Source: Spirochaetota bacterium (GTDB lineage: Bacteria > Spirochaetota > UBA4802 > JAFGDQ01). Taken from it: a DNA stretch of 64,000 bases. Positions 18,024 to 27,875 of the stretch are shown piece after piece. The stretch covers positions 39,454-103,453 of the forward strand of contig JAFGDQ010000043.1 of NCBI GenBank assembly GCA_016932015.1, given 5' to 3'. The stretch's first letter is position 1; each line of letters opens with the position of its first letter. Position numbers and translations under genes: made by a program. Under the pieces are notes generated by a model. It was not told the DNA's origin and searched no databases. It saw only the letters and a program-made list of their open reading frames with translations.

Positions 18024-18452
18024 ATGAAAAAAACTTTTACACGCGGAAAGCATATCGGATTTTTAATAAAGAGGATACAGCATGAAATGCAGAAAAGAAT
18101 GGATGTAGAGCTATGGCGTCTTAAACTCACAACACCACAATATTCTGCTTTAAATCAACTCGAGGAACACCCGGGATTATCCAATGCTGAACTGGCACGC
18201 AAAAGCTTCCTGACTCCTCAGACGATGAATCAGATAATTTTAACTTTAGAAAAGAAAAATTGTATCGAAAGGAGTAAACATCCTGTTAATGCGAGAATAC
18301 AGGAAATATATTTATCCGATAAAGGAAAACAAATTCTACATGAGGCACATACAATTGTTTCTAATGTTGAAGAAAACCTTTTCAAAAATTTAACTGATAA
18401 AGAAAAAACTGAACTTACCGGATTTCTGGAAAAAGTGAAAATTGATTCATAA
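18024..18452 (+). CDS. MarR family transcriptional regulator
   Basis: LTTPQYSALNQLEEHPGLSNAELARKSFLTPQTMNQIILTLEKKNCIERSKHPVNARIQEIYLSDKG. Confidence 0.88.
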   Translation: MKKTFTRGKHIGFLIKRIQHEMQKRMDVELWRLKLTTPQYSALNQLEEHPGLSNAELARKSFLTPQTMNQIILTLEKKNCIERSKHPVNARIQEIYLSDKGKQILHEAHTIVSNVEENLFKNLTDKEKTELTGFLEKVKIDS

Positions 18453-18843
18453 TACTAAATGACAATGGGGATCGATTCATCCCACCATTGCACAGCTGCC
18501 CGCCATGGCGTGTAATGCGTACTTTTAACTGTTAACAACTTATGCATGGAAGATATACAAAAACTGCAAATAACTGCATATTTAGAGAAATAAACCTCCT
18601 GAATAACAGAATAGTTTAAAATCTTTTTTGACTGCAGGGATATTGTAAATAGAGTAATTTTATTGATTTTAATTGATTTTAATTGGTTTTACCTGTATGC
18701 TTTAAAACTGAAGATAAAATTGCTATTTGTATTCATTCTTAAGAATTTATTTTTGTACAGTATCTAATGCTAGTCCGTTAACCTGACTCCTATTATTTGT
18801 TTATCTATTAAAACGGTCAGAATAATTTATAAAACAATTTAAT

Positions 18844-21279
18844 ATGGGACGTCTCAACAGAACAGCAGCTGCGCTAAGAGTTATATTCATTTTATTTATC
18901 ATTTTATGCCCGTTTGTTGCTTACGCGGAAGATGTTGATTCCGGTTTTCAAAAAATCGGGAATGGTAATAAAATTATCGTGCGAGGAGACAGAGACTTTC
19001 CTCCTTATGAATTCCTGAATGAAAAAGGAGAGCCTGCAGGTTATAATGTCGATTTATTTCGCGCTGTTGCAGAAGCTGCAGGCATAAAAGCTGAAGTAAG
19101 GCTTGGGCCATGGAATATAGTCAGAACAGAACTGGAAGCAGGAACAATTGATGCCCTGATAGGGATGTTTTATTCAGAAGAAAGAGACCGGCTGGTTGAT
19201 TTCTCAACACCTCACATTATAATATACCACAGTATATTCGTACGGAAAAACTCAACGATAAAATCTGAAAGGGATATACGCGGGAAAACAATTATTGTCC
19301 AATCCGGCGATATAATGCACGATTACGTACGCGCTCAAAAAATTACAGATAAAATAATAACTGTTGAAACGCAGCCTGAAGGGCTTCAGCTTTTAGCGAC
19401 CGGGAAATATGACTGTTTTCTGGGATCACTGCGTCAGGGTATATATATCATTACAAAAAATAATATTGAAAACATTATTCCGGTAGGCAGCCCTTTCTTT
19501 CCGAGAAAATACGGCTTTGCTGTTCCCGAAGGCAGGACATTGCTGTTAAATAAACTGAATAATGGGCTTGAGATAATTAAGCAAAATGGTAAATATCATG
19601 AAATAAATGACAAATGGTTCGGTCTGAAGGAGACAGAAGAATTTTTATTTGAGAAAGCATTACGTTATGTATTAATGCTTTTATTTCCCGTATTTTTTTT
19701 GCTGTGCGTTATTTTTGTATGGAACTGGTCTTTAAGAAAAAAAGTTGCATCAAGAACAAGAGAACTTCAGGAGAGTGAAGAAAAGTACCGCTTTCTTGTT
19801 GAGAATATGAATGACATAATCTTCAGCACAGATACAAGCGGGATTATAAATTACATAAGCCCTGCTGTGAAACAAATTACAGGTTATGAAACGGATGAGG
19901 TTATTGGGCATAGTTTTTCTGATTTTATTCATCCAAAAGACCGGGATTTTATAGATGAAAAATTCAGGGAATTTTTAAATGGAACTATCGAACCGCTAGA
20001 GTTCAGAATAATCTTAAAAAACGGAGAACCCCTGTGGGGCAGAACATCGAATCAGCTGATACTTGAAGATAGAAAAGTAACAGGCCTGCAGGGAATATTG
20101 ACTGACATAAACGAAGCCAAGAAAATAGGATATCAGCTGCAGCAGGCACAGAAGATGGAGGCGATAGGCACGCTTGCCGGAGGCATAGCTCATGATTTTA
20201 ACAATATATTATCTTCCATCATGGGATATTCGGAACTTCTGCAGGATTATGTTGAAAAGAATACAACACCGCACGAATTCCTGAAGGAGATTATTGCTGC
20301 AGGCAGGAGGGCCAGAGACCTGACAATGCGTATTTTAAGGATAAGCCGATATGAAGAAGGAGACATTAAGCCTGTTTCTATAAATACGCTGCTCAGGGAT
20401 ACAATGAAGATGCTGAGGGCAACCATTCCGACATCCATTGAATTCATAGAAAGTATTCCTGAAAAGGAAATGATAATCAATGCGGATGCTGGACAAATAA
20501 GCCAGATAATAATGAATCTTGCCACTAATGCCCTGCACGCAATGTTTGAAAACGGCGGAACCCTGAGGGTAAGTCTGGCCCCGTTTATTTTTTATGAAGA
20601 TATGAATGATTCTTTTCCTGATATTTTTCCGGGCGATTATGTAATGATAACTGTAAGCGACACCGGAAAGGGAATAAAACCTGAATACCTTGATAAAATT
20701 TTTGAACCTTATTTTACAACAAAAGAAAAAGGAGAAGGTACAGGCCTGGGTTTATCCATAACACACGCAATAGTAAAAGCCCATAAAGGGCATATTACTG
20801 TTTACAGCGAAACAGGGAAAGGAACCAGTTTTAATGTATACCTGCCTTTGACTAAATCGGAATCAGAAGGCATTAAAGACAATCTGACAGCAGAAGAACT
20901 TCCCGGGGGAACAGAAAGAATTCTTCTTGTTGATGATAATTCTTCAATAGTAAGAATGCTTGAACACAGCCTGTCAAAGCTTGGATATAAGGTTACAGGC
21001 AGAACCAGCAGTCAGGAAGCTCTTGAGCTTTTTAAAAAGAATTCTGAAAATTTTGACCTTGTCATAACAGATATGACCATGCCGAAATTGACGGGAGACA
21101 GGCTTGCGGTTGAAATTAAAAAAATAAGGGCTGATATTCCGGTTATTTTATGCACCGGATTCAGCGAAAGAATAGATGAAAGCAGAAAATTAAAAGAGGT
21201 AAGCAGTATCTTGATGAAACCTGTTGATATTGCAAAGATGGCGAATACGATCAGGGAGGTACTGGAGGAAAGGGTGTAG
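18844..21279 (+). CDS. Hybrid sensor histidine kinase: periplasmic solute-binding (SBP_bac_3) domain, TM, PAS, HisKA, HATPase, receiver
   Basis: RGDRDFPPYEFLNEKGEPAGYNVDLFRAVAEAAG; H-box GGIAHDFNNIL; GEGTGLGLSITHAIVKAHKG; receiver ILLVDDNSSIVRML...VITDMTMPKLTG. Confidence 0.92.
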   Translation: MGRLNRTAAALRVIFILFIILCPFVAYAEDVDSGFQKIGNGNKIIVRGDRDFPPYEFLNEKGEPAGYNVDLFRAVAEAAGIKAEVRLGPWNIVRTELEAGTIDALIGMFYSEERDRLVDFSTPHIIIYHSIFVRKNSTIKSERDIRGKTIIVQSGDIMHDYVRAQKITDKIITVETQPEGLQLLATGKYDCFLGSLRQGIYIITKNNIENIIPVGSPFFPRKYGFAVPEGRTLLLNKLNNGLEIIKQNGKYHEINDKWFGLKETEEFLFEKALRYVLMLLFPVFFLLCVIFVWNWSLRKKVASRTRELQESEEKYRFLVENMNDIIFSTDTSGIINYISPAVKQITGYETDEVIGHSFSDFIHPKDRDFIDEKFREFLNGTIEPLEFRIILKNGEPLWGRTSNQLILEDRKVTGLQGILTDINEAKKIGYQLQQAQKMEAIGTLAGGIAHDFNNILSSIMGYSELLQDYVEKNTTPHEFLKEIIAAGRRARDLTMRILRISRYEEGDIKPVSINTLLRDTMKMLRATIPTSIEFIESIPEKEMIINADAGQISQIIMNLATNALHAMFENGGTLRVSLAPFIFYEDMNDSFPDIFPGDYVMITVSDTGKGIKPEYLDKIFEPYFTTKEKGEGTGLGLSITHAIVKAHKGHITVYSETGKGTSFNVYLPLTKSESEGIKDNLTAEELPGGTERILLVDDNSSIVRMLEHSLSKLGYKVTGRTSSQEALELFKKNSENFDLVITDMTMPKLTGDRLAVEIKKIRADIPVILCTGFSERIDESRKLKEVSSILMKPVDIAKMANTIREVLEERV

Positions 21280-21769
21280 AGCAACAGGGAGAATTCTGGT
21301 TAAAGATATGCTGTTAAAGTTTAATCCTTTTTAAAAACCTTTTAACAGGCACTGATTTGGAAATATCTTGACAGAGAATTTTGATTAGAAAATGATAATA
21401 AAAATATTATTTTATTTTGTATAAAATATAGCTATTATAGAACTGAAATATAATAATGATCTCTGAAAGCATTGTTCCGCAATCTGCAATAACAGTATCT
21501 GTAGCTATTTTAATTCTTCTAATGTGTGTTATACCACAGGTATCTTTCATCTTATAATTCTAATATGGTCAACCGATTACATTGCTGCGGAGAGATTTGT
21601 TTTCAAAAATTTTATCGGCTTTGCAAAGCCTTTTATTGAAGTGGACCCTGTACGTACGGGAATTTTATTTGAACTCTATACGGCTTTAACAAGTTTAACT
21701 GTAATACTATTATGGTTATAACATAAATATCCTGACAAAAACCATAAAAAGTTGTTCCTTACAGGTATT

Positions 21770-22088
21770 ACTTTGGAAGACGCATTAAATCAGCACAATC
21801 CTTACAGAGCCTTTCACTTGTTCAGCGTCCTTCAACTTTCTTGTTTGTTGCCCAATTCCCGATCCATGAGAAAAAATCTTTTTAATATTCTCCAAAAGTG
21901 ATATCATGTTCAGGTATTGGTACACCATTTTTCAGGAGGTAATCTTCACATCATTGCAAAGCTGCTCTGCGTGATGTACATCGCATAGTTTTGGCTATAA
22001 AACAAATACCATTTTGTAATTTAAACTGCGCATAGAAGAAAGGTTTACCGTTTTTGCGTTTGCGGGGATAAATAGTAAAACCAGCCAT
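21770..22088 (-). pseudogene. Degraded tyrosine recombinase/phage integrase N-terminal fragment
   Basis: Minus-strand translation from ATG at 22088: MAGFTIYPRKRKNGKPFFYAQFKLQNGICFIAKTMRCTSRRAALQ*CEDYLLKNGVPIPEHDITFGEY*KDFFSWIGNWATNKKVEGR*TSERLCKDCADLM, with several in-frame stops. Confidence 0.65.
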
Positions 22089-22201
22089 TCACAATCTTCT
22101 TCGCCAGATTCATCTTACATTTATCTGACATTTAATAGATTTGAGAAACGCTGGTTTATCAGTAGTTTCCGAAAACCCGGTATTTTATCGGATATTTAAC
22201 G

Positions 22202-22275
<74 letters not shown>

Positions 22276-22280
22276 GTATT

Positions 22281-22354
22281 TCGGGGCGAGAGGATTTGAA
22301 CCTCCGGCCCTCTGGTCCCAAACCAGATGCGCTACCGGACTGCGCTACGCCCCG
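22281..22354 (-). tRNA. tRNA-Pro (anticodon TGG)
   Basis: CGGGGCGTAGCGCAGTCCGGTAGCGCATCTGGTTTGGGACCAGAGGGCCGGAGGTTCAAATCCTCTCGCCCCGA folds as cloverleaf. Confidence 0.93.
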
Positions 22355-22464
22355 TAAGAAAGATGTAAAATACAAACAAGCCTATTTTGAGTCAACAAAA
22401 AAATATTCAAAAAAATGCTTAATCATAAAAATATTTAAAAATCTTTTTCTATTAAAGTAAAACC

Positions 22465-24210
22465 TTATTTTAAAAAATCAGACAATTTCTGTATAGAAAC
22501 ATTACCGTCACTCAGTAATTTCCTGTATTCCGATAAAAATTCTGATATTTTTTCGACTGATATTTTCAATATATCTTTTGAATGTCTGAATTTCAACTCA
22601 ATTTCATTATTTGTAAAATAGCTTTTGCCGACTGTAATTCTGACTGGAATTCCCACAAGGTCCGCGTCCGCGAATTTAAAGCCCGGACTTACCTTTCTGT
22701 CATCATACAGTACCTCCAGGCCGGAATCCTGTATCTTATTATATATTTCTTCAACAGTTTTCACTTCCTCATCTGACTTTGCTATACCTACAAGATGAAC
22801 ATGAAACGGAGCTACGGAAAGCGGCCATATAATGCCTCTTTCATCATAATTCTGCTCAATAATTGCCGCCAGGGTTCTGTTTACTCCAATACCGTAACAG
22901 CCCATAATTGGAGTTATTTCCTGGCTCTTTTCATTCTGAACAGTAACATTCATTGCTTTTGTGTATTTATATCCCAGCTTGAATATATGCCCGACTTCAA
23001 TACCTCTTTTAACAGTCATGCTTTTTTTGCATTCAGGGCAGGGATCACCTTCTTCAGCTGTTGAAATATCAGCCTCTTCTTTTACGGCGAAATCCCTTTC
23101 AGGATTTACATTTTTAAAGTGTTTATCTTTCTCATTGGCACCGGTTATGGCGTTTGGAATATACCTGACTGAAATATCAAAAACCGTTCTGACATTTAAT
23201 CCGTTAACAGGCCCCGCAAAACCTACAGGTGCGGAGGTCACCTCCTCAACAACATTGTCAGGGGCAAGTTCAAGCTCAACTGCTCCAAGAGTATTTTTAA
23301 GCTTCAGTTCATTGATTTCACGATTACCGGGAACAACAGCCATAACAGGCTTATTATCCGCAAGGTATATTATGCTTTTCAGGAATTTCTCAGCAGAACA
23401 GTTAAAGAATGAAACCAGGTCATCTATTGTTTTTACATCCGGCGTATCGACTATCTCAATCTCTTTCTGCTCTTCACCAGACTTTGTAAGTTCCCTGTAA
23501 AAGTCCGCTCTTTCCTGATTAGCTCTGTAGCCGCATGAGCAGAGCAGCAGCGCCTCTTCGCCTATTTCCGAAGCTACCATAAACTCTTCCGAATTACTTC
23601 CGCCCATATTTCCGGTATCAGCCTGAACCGGTATGGTTTCAAGTCCGCATCTTTCAAATATGCTCCTGTATGTGGCACGCATTTTCTGATACGACTCTTC
23701 AAGGCCTTCCTCATCAATATCAAATGAATAAGCGTCCTTCATTATAAATTCCTTGCTTCTCATTACTCCGAATCTGGGTCTGATCTCATCTCTGAATTTT
23801 GTATTAATCTGATAAACATTTACAGGCAGGTCCCTGTATGATGAAATAATCGAACGCACAACATTAGTAAAAGCTTCCTCATGAGTCGGAGCAAGCGCGT
23901 ATTCAAGCTTGTTCCTGTCCTGAATCCTGAACATCTCCGGGCCCATTGTATCCCAGCGGCCGGACTCCTTCCATAAGTCTGCATTTGTAAGCTCAGGCAT
24001 CAGAAATTCAAGACCGCCTGCCTTGTCCATTTCCTCTCTTATAATATTTATTACTTTTTTCAGTACCCTGAATCCGAGAGGAAGATAAGCATACATACCT
24101 GCAGCTTCTTTTCTGATAAGCCCGGCCCTTATCATAAGCCTGTGGCTTGCGACAACAGCATCAGAAGGGTCCTCCTTCATTGTAGGTACAATATATTTCG
24201 AAATTTTCAT
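22465..24210 (-). CDS. proS: Prolyl-tRNA synthetase
   Basis: Class II aaRS motifs (RKEAAGMYAYLPLGFRVLKKV, LAPTHEEAFTNVV, YQINTKFRDEIRPRFGVMRSKEFIMKDAYSF) and insertion domain. Confidence 0.95.
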   Translation of the reverse strand: MKISKYIVPTMKEDPSDAVVASHRLMIRAGLIRKEAAGMYAYLPLGFRVLKKVINIIREEMDKAGGLEFLMPELTNADLWKESGRWDTMGPEMFRIQDRNKLEYALAPTHEEAFTNVVRSIISSYRDLPVNVYQINTKFRDEIRPRFGVMRSKEFIMKDAYSFDIDEEGLEESYQKMRATYRSIFERCGLETIPVQADTGNMGGSNSEEFMVASEIGEEALLLCSCGYRANQERADFYRELTKSGEEQKEIEIVDTPDVKTIDDLVSFFNCSAEKFLKSIIYLADNKPVMAVVPGNREINELKLKNTLGAVELELAPDNVVEEVTSAPVGFAGPVNGLNVRTVFDISVRYIPNAITGANEKDKHFKNVNPERDFAVKEEADISTAEEGDPCPECKKSMTVKRGIEVGHIFKLGYKYTKAMNVTVQNEKSQEITPIMGCYGIGVNRTLAAIIEQNYDERGIIWPLSVAPFHVHLVGIAKSDEEVKTVEEIYNKIQDSGLEVLYDDRKVSPGFKFADADLVGIPVRITVGKSYFTNNEIELKFRHSKDILKISVEKISEFLSEYRKLLSDGNVSIQKLSDFLK

Positions 24211-24390
24211 GACAAATCCCCGGAATTTAATCTATACGCGAAAAGCTGAATTGATTCAGAACATTGCGCTTTAATCAAAATTATATTTTTGATTAATATT
24301 TCCCGTAATATCAGCCTGTATTTATATGGAAATAAGCTGTCAGGAAAAAATATATTAAACTATTGCAGTTTACGCTTAAATTAGTACATT

Positions 24391-24454
24391 CACCCGGCTT
24401 CGACTACACTCAGCCAGCGTAAAGGCCGCACCCTGAGCGCAGTCGAAGGGTGCG
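24391..24454. repeat. Intergenic inverted repeat of the TTCGACTRCRCTCAG type
   Basis: CACCCGGCTTCGACTACACTCAG ... CTGAGCGCAGTCGAAGGGTG; 16-nt arms with two mismatches plus outer CACCC/GGGTG pairing. Confidence 0.6.
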
Positions 24455-24651
24455 ATATATATTAAACATTTCGTAACCCGCTATAATATTATTTCTGTTT
24501 TTATCAAAACACTGAAAAAGACTATATCGTGATCGATTACAGATTTTTATCAATGATTTAATTATAATTGTTTGTTGATTAGGAAGTATTATAAAGTCTG
24601 TCAACTATTTTAGAAAGCAGGGGCATTGAAATAACGGATGGGGGCTGTTTT

Positions 24652-25743
24652 TTACACCCGTACAGATGTCATTTTAACAATCTGTGATATAATACCTTCT
24701 ATATTTCTTATCATATCAGCAGCACCCAGCTTAATAGCCTCAGCCGGCATGCCGAAAATGATTGATGATGCTTCATCCTGTGCGATTGTGGAAATACCGG
24801 ATTCCTTTATTTCTAAAAGGCCTTTTGCTCCGTCATTTCCCATTCCTGTAAGTATTATTCCAAGGGAATTTCTGGAAGCCACCTGAGCAAATGAGCGGAA
24901 AAGAACATCTACAGATGGTTTATGCCTGTTTACAGGCGGGCCGTCATTGATTTCTATTTTATATCCCGAATGATCACTTTTCAGAAGCATGTGTTTGCCG
25001 CCCGGAGCAATAAAGACAGTACCCTTGTAAACACGGTCACCGTCTTCAGCTTCCTTTACATACAATTTTGAAATTCCGTTTATCCGGTCCGCAAAAGACC
25101 TGGTAAATTTTTCAGGCATATGCTGTGCGATTACAATTCCCGGGACATCTTCAGAAAGATTACATAAAATTTCGGCAATAACCTCCGTACCTCCTGTTGA
25201 TGCTCCTATAGCTATAACCGAATCGGATCTTATTCTGCTTGTTTCCGTGATTTTTTTTGGTATTATAACATCTGCATCATATTTTTTACTGACATTTATT
25301 TCATGAGCAGGCCGGCCTGCACTTCTCAGGTTTCTCTTGATTTTTGATTTACTCGCCGCTATTACCTTGTTTACAAGCTCTTCTGAAAACGCGTTATACT
25401 CATCTTCATTCTGAAGATTCGGCTTCAGAACAAAATCAACAGCTCCCAGAGAAAGAGCTTTCACTGTATTGTCTGCTCCGCGATCAGTAAATGAACTTAC
25501 CATAATAACCGGCATAGGGCTCGAAATCATTAGTTTTGAAAGAAATGTCAGGCCGTCCATTCTGGGCATTTCAATATCAAGAGTAAGAACATCCGGTTTT
25601 AATTTCTGAATTTTATTTACAGCAATATACGGGTCAAGAGCAGAACCCACCACATCAATATATCTGGAACGGGACAGTGCCTCAGTTAATATCTTTCGTA
25701 TAACGGCTGAATCATCGACAATTAATACTTTTATTCTTTCCAT
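24652..25743 (-). CDS. cheB: Chemotaxis protein-glutamate methylesterase/deamidase CheB
   Basis: Receiver VLIVDDSAVIRKIL plus catalytic domain AIGASTGGTEVIAEIL, AQHMPEKFTRSFADR, ILTGMGNDGAKGL. Confidence 0.95.
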   Translation of the reverse strand: MERIKVLIVDDSAVIRKILTEALSRSRYIDVVGSALDPYIAVNKIQKLKPDVLTLDIEMPRMDGLTFLSKLMISSPMPVIMVSSFTDRGADNTVKALSLGAVDFVLKPNLQNEDEYNAFSEELVNKVIAASKSKIKRNLRSAGRPAHEINVSKKYDADVIIPKKITETSRIRSDSVIAIGASTGGTEVIAEILCNLSEDVPGIVIAQHMPEKFTRSFADRINGISKLYVKEAEDGDRVYKGTVFIAPGGKHMLLKSDHSGYKIEINDGPPVNRHKPSVDVLFRSFAQVASRNSLGIILTGMGNDGAKGLLEIKESGISTIAQDEASSIIFGMPAEAIKLGAADMIRNIEGIISQIVKMTSVRV

Positions 25744-25744
25744 T

Positions 25745-26299
25745 TTATGCGAACCTGTTTATTGAGAAATCCAACTCTCTTTGTACAACCAGATTGATAA
25801 CTTCTGCTTTGGTAGTTTTCTTTAAAAAAACCTTTCCTGACCTGACATCCATGAATATTTTCCGTGTAAATTTATCACCAACATCTATATCTACTATTGG
25901 TATATCCTCAATTTCCATATAAAGTTTAGCTACCCTGATATTATCAAAAGGAATACCCTTCTTATCGGTTATCTTATCAAGAACATGTCCTCCTCCAAAA
26001 ATTTTAGCAATCAGATTCTCTTTTTTTGCACCATGTTTATATAATTGTAATAGAAGATTATAAATCGCTGATGTTCCATACTTTGCGTAATCATCATTTA
26101 TTATATCCGATTTTGTAATCCGACCGGGCAGCATAAAATGATTCATCCCTGAAACAGAATTCACCGGATCATGGAGACAAACTGCAACACATGACCCAAG
26201 CAATGTACTTATGATTTTATCTTCACCTGAAACATGAAATTCACCCGGATGTATTACAGTAATTTCTTTATTAAACTTTTTACTTGGAGTTGAATACAT
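25745..26299 (-). CDS. cheD: Chemoreceptor glutamine deamidase CheD (catalytic Cys present)
   Basis: DKIISTLLGSCVAVCLHDPVNSVSGMNHFMLPG with GSC and His. Confidence 0.9.
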   Translation of the reverse strand: MYSTPSKKFNKEITVIHPGEFHVSGEDKIISTLLGSCVAVCLHDPVNSVSGMNHFMLPGRITKSDIINDDYAKYGTSAIYNLLLQLYKHGAKKENLIAKIFGGGHVLDKITDKKGIPFDNIRVAKLYMEIEDIPIVDIDVGDKFTRKIFMDVRSGKVFLKKTTKAEVINLVVQRELDFSINRFA

Positions 26300-27132
26300 T
26301 ATGTTTTTTTCTTATAAATAGTATTTCCGATTAAATAATATTTATCACTGAAATGTGATAAATTCTCTGAATGCCCTGCAAAAAAATATCCGTCATCATT
26401 TAAATAATCATAAAATCTGTTAATTACTTTATTTCTTGTATTTCCATCGAAATAAATAATTACGTTCCGGCAGAAAATTAAATCGAATTTTTTATTCATC
26501 GGATACTCTTCATCCAGTAAATTCAATCTTCTGAAATATACCATTTCTTTTATGGAATCAGAAATTATCCATGAATTTATCTTCTCATCATTATATCTTT
26601 TAAAATATTTATGCATGATATCAGTACTAACAGCCTCCAGTACCTCGTTTCTGTAAATACCTGCCTTACCTGACATTAGCACATTTGTGTCAATATCAGT
26701 TGCCAGTATTTTAATATCAGGCATTTTTTTATCTTTATAATATTCAGAAAAAATAACTGCAATTGAATACGGCTCTTCTCCAGTTGAGCATCCCGCACTC
26801 CATATTCTGATCTTTTTTATTCCGTTTTTTTCAAAATCAGGCAGAATTTTTTCTTTTATAAATTCAAAATGTTTAATTTCTCTGAAAAAATCTGTTTTAT
26901 TGGTGGTTATTGAATTTATAAGGTTTTCAATTTCATTATTATAATTCTGAATCAAATAGTCATAATAGGTTTTATAACTGTCAAGATTCAATATTCTCAG
27001 CCTTTTAATCAGCCTGGACTGGATCAGAGCCTTTTTCTTATCTGTCAGGCTGATACCGCTTTCTTTAAAAATAACATTCCTTAATAAATCAAATTCCGTA
27101 TCAGAAATTTCCTTAAAAAATGAAGTCATCAT
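26299..27132 (-). CDS. cheR: Chemotaxis protein methyltransferase CheR
   Basis: Motifs IRIWSAGCSTGEEPYSIAVIF and FDLIFCRNVIIYFDGNTRNKVINRFYDYLNDDGYFFAGHSENL. Confidence 0.95.
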   Translation of the reverse strand: MMTSFFKEISDTEFDLLRNVIFKESGISLTDKKKALIQSRLIKRLRILNLDSYKTYYDYLIQNYNNEIENLINSITTNKTDFFREIKHFEFIKEKILPDFEKNGIKKIRIWSAGCSTGEEPYSIAVIFSEYYKDKKMPDIKILATDIDTNVLMSGKAGIYRNEVLEAVSTDIMHKYFKRYNDEKINSWIISDSIKEMVYFRRLNLLDEEYPMNKKFDLIFCRNVIIYFDGNTRNKVINRFYDYLNDDGYFFAGHSENLSHFSDKYYLIGNTIYKKKT

Positions 27133-27156
27133 AGTTTAAATTTTCATTAGTATAAT

Positions 27157-27747
27157 TTAGTCAAAAAAGATTACCTGCCCGCCGATTCCTGTTTTATTAA
27201 AAACACTGTTAAAATACTCTTTTTCCATTACCAGAAACTCCGAAATATCTTCATTGCTTTTTTGAAACCTTCTCAGGGCTTTTCCTGTTTCTGTAAAAAA
27301 ATAAACTTTTCTTCTTTTTTCACCGCCAAGGTCTTCTCTTAAAATCTGAATATCCTCTAAAGCAAAATACTCGTGCAAAAATCTAATGTTGCTTTTCTGT
27401 ACACCTCCCATATTTGGAATGCTTTCTTTTATATACGCTGCCCCGAAAAGTTTTGCTATCAGCCGGCGTCTGTCCCCGCCCTTTTTAATAATCTCTCCGA
27501 TCAGAAGCTCCATATTCTGTATGCCGAATTTTGCTATATTATCTGATATTATTGTTTCATTGCTCATAGTACCTGGAACAATAAAATGCGCCATACCGCC
27601 TGTTTTATTGTCCTGATCATACAGGCATACAAGCAAAGTTGCCCCGGCAATACTGCCAATGATACATTTTTCAGATGACGCGAAAAACTCTCCCGGAAAT
27701 AAAATATACAGAGGCTGCCCGTAGCTGTTTTTTTCACTCTTTATCAT
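27157..27747 (-). CDS. CheD-like protein lacking the catalytic cysteine
   Basis: Aligned region KCIIGSIAGATLLVCLYDQDNKTGGMAHFIVPG: GSC replaced by GAT. Confidence 0.8.
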   Translation of the reverse strand: MIKSEKNSYGQPLYILFPGEFFASSEKCIIGSIAGATLLVCLYDQDNKTGGMAHFIVPGTMSNETIISDNIAKFGIQNMELLIGEIIKKGGDRRRLIAKLFGAAYIKESIPNMGGVQKSNIRFLHEYFALEDIQILREDLGGEKRRKVYFFTETGKALRRFQKSNEDISEFLVMEKEYFNSVFNKTGIGGQVIFFD

Positions 27748-27875
27748 TTCGCTGCTTCAATAGCCTGTAATATGTCTATATATGCTTTCCTGCTCTCCAG
27801 CTTTTAAATAACAGGCATAAAAACAGCCGGGGAAATAATGTATTTACCAGACTATTTTTTATTTGTTAAAAAATC

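Noticed and set aside
17819-18085. ORF overlapping the start of the MarR gene
   Set aside because: Low-complexity AT-rich translation (Lys/Asn/Ile/Tyr) covering the putative operator; the MarR frame is convincing instead.
18663-18692. Short tandem TTGATTTTAA-like 10-bp units (three copies, last imperfect)
   Set aside because: Too short and AT-rich to distinguish from chance in this composition.
21456-21721. Two overlapping frames giving hydrophobic peptides, possibly a frameshifted membrane protein
   Set aside because: No recognisable family and the frames do not join cleanly; evidence insufficient to call a pseudogene.
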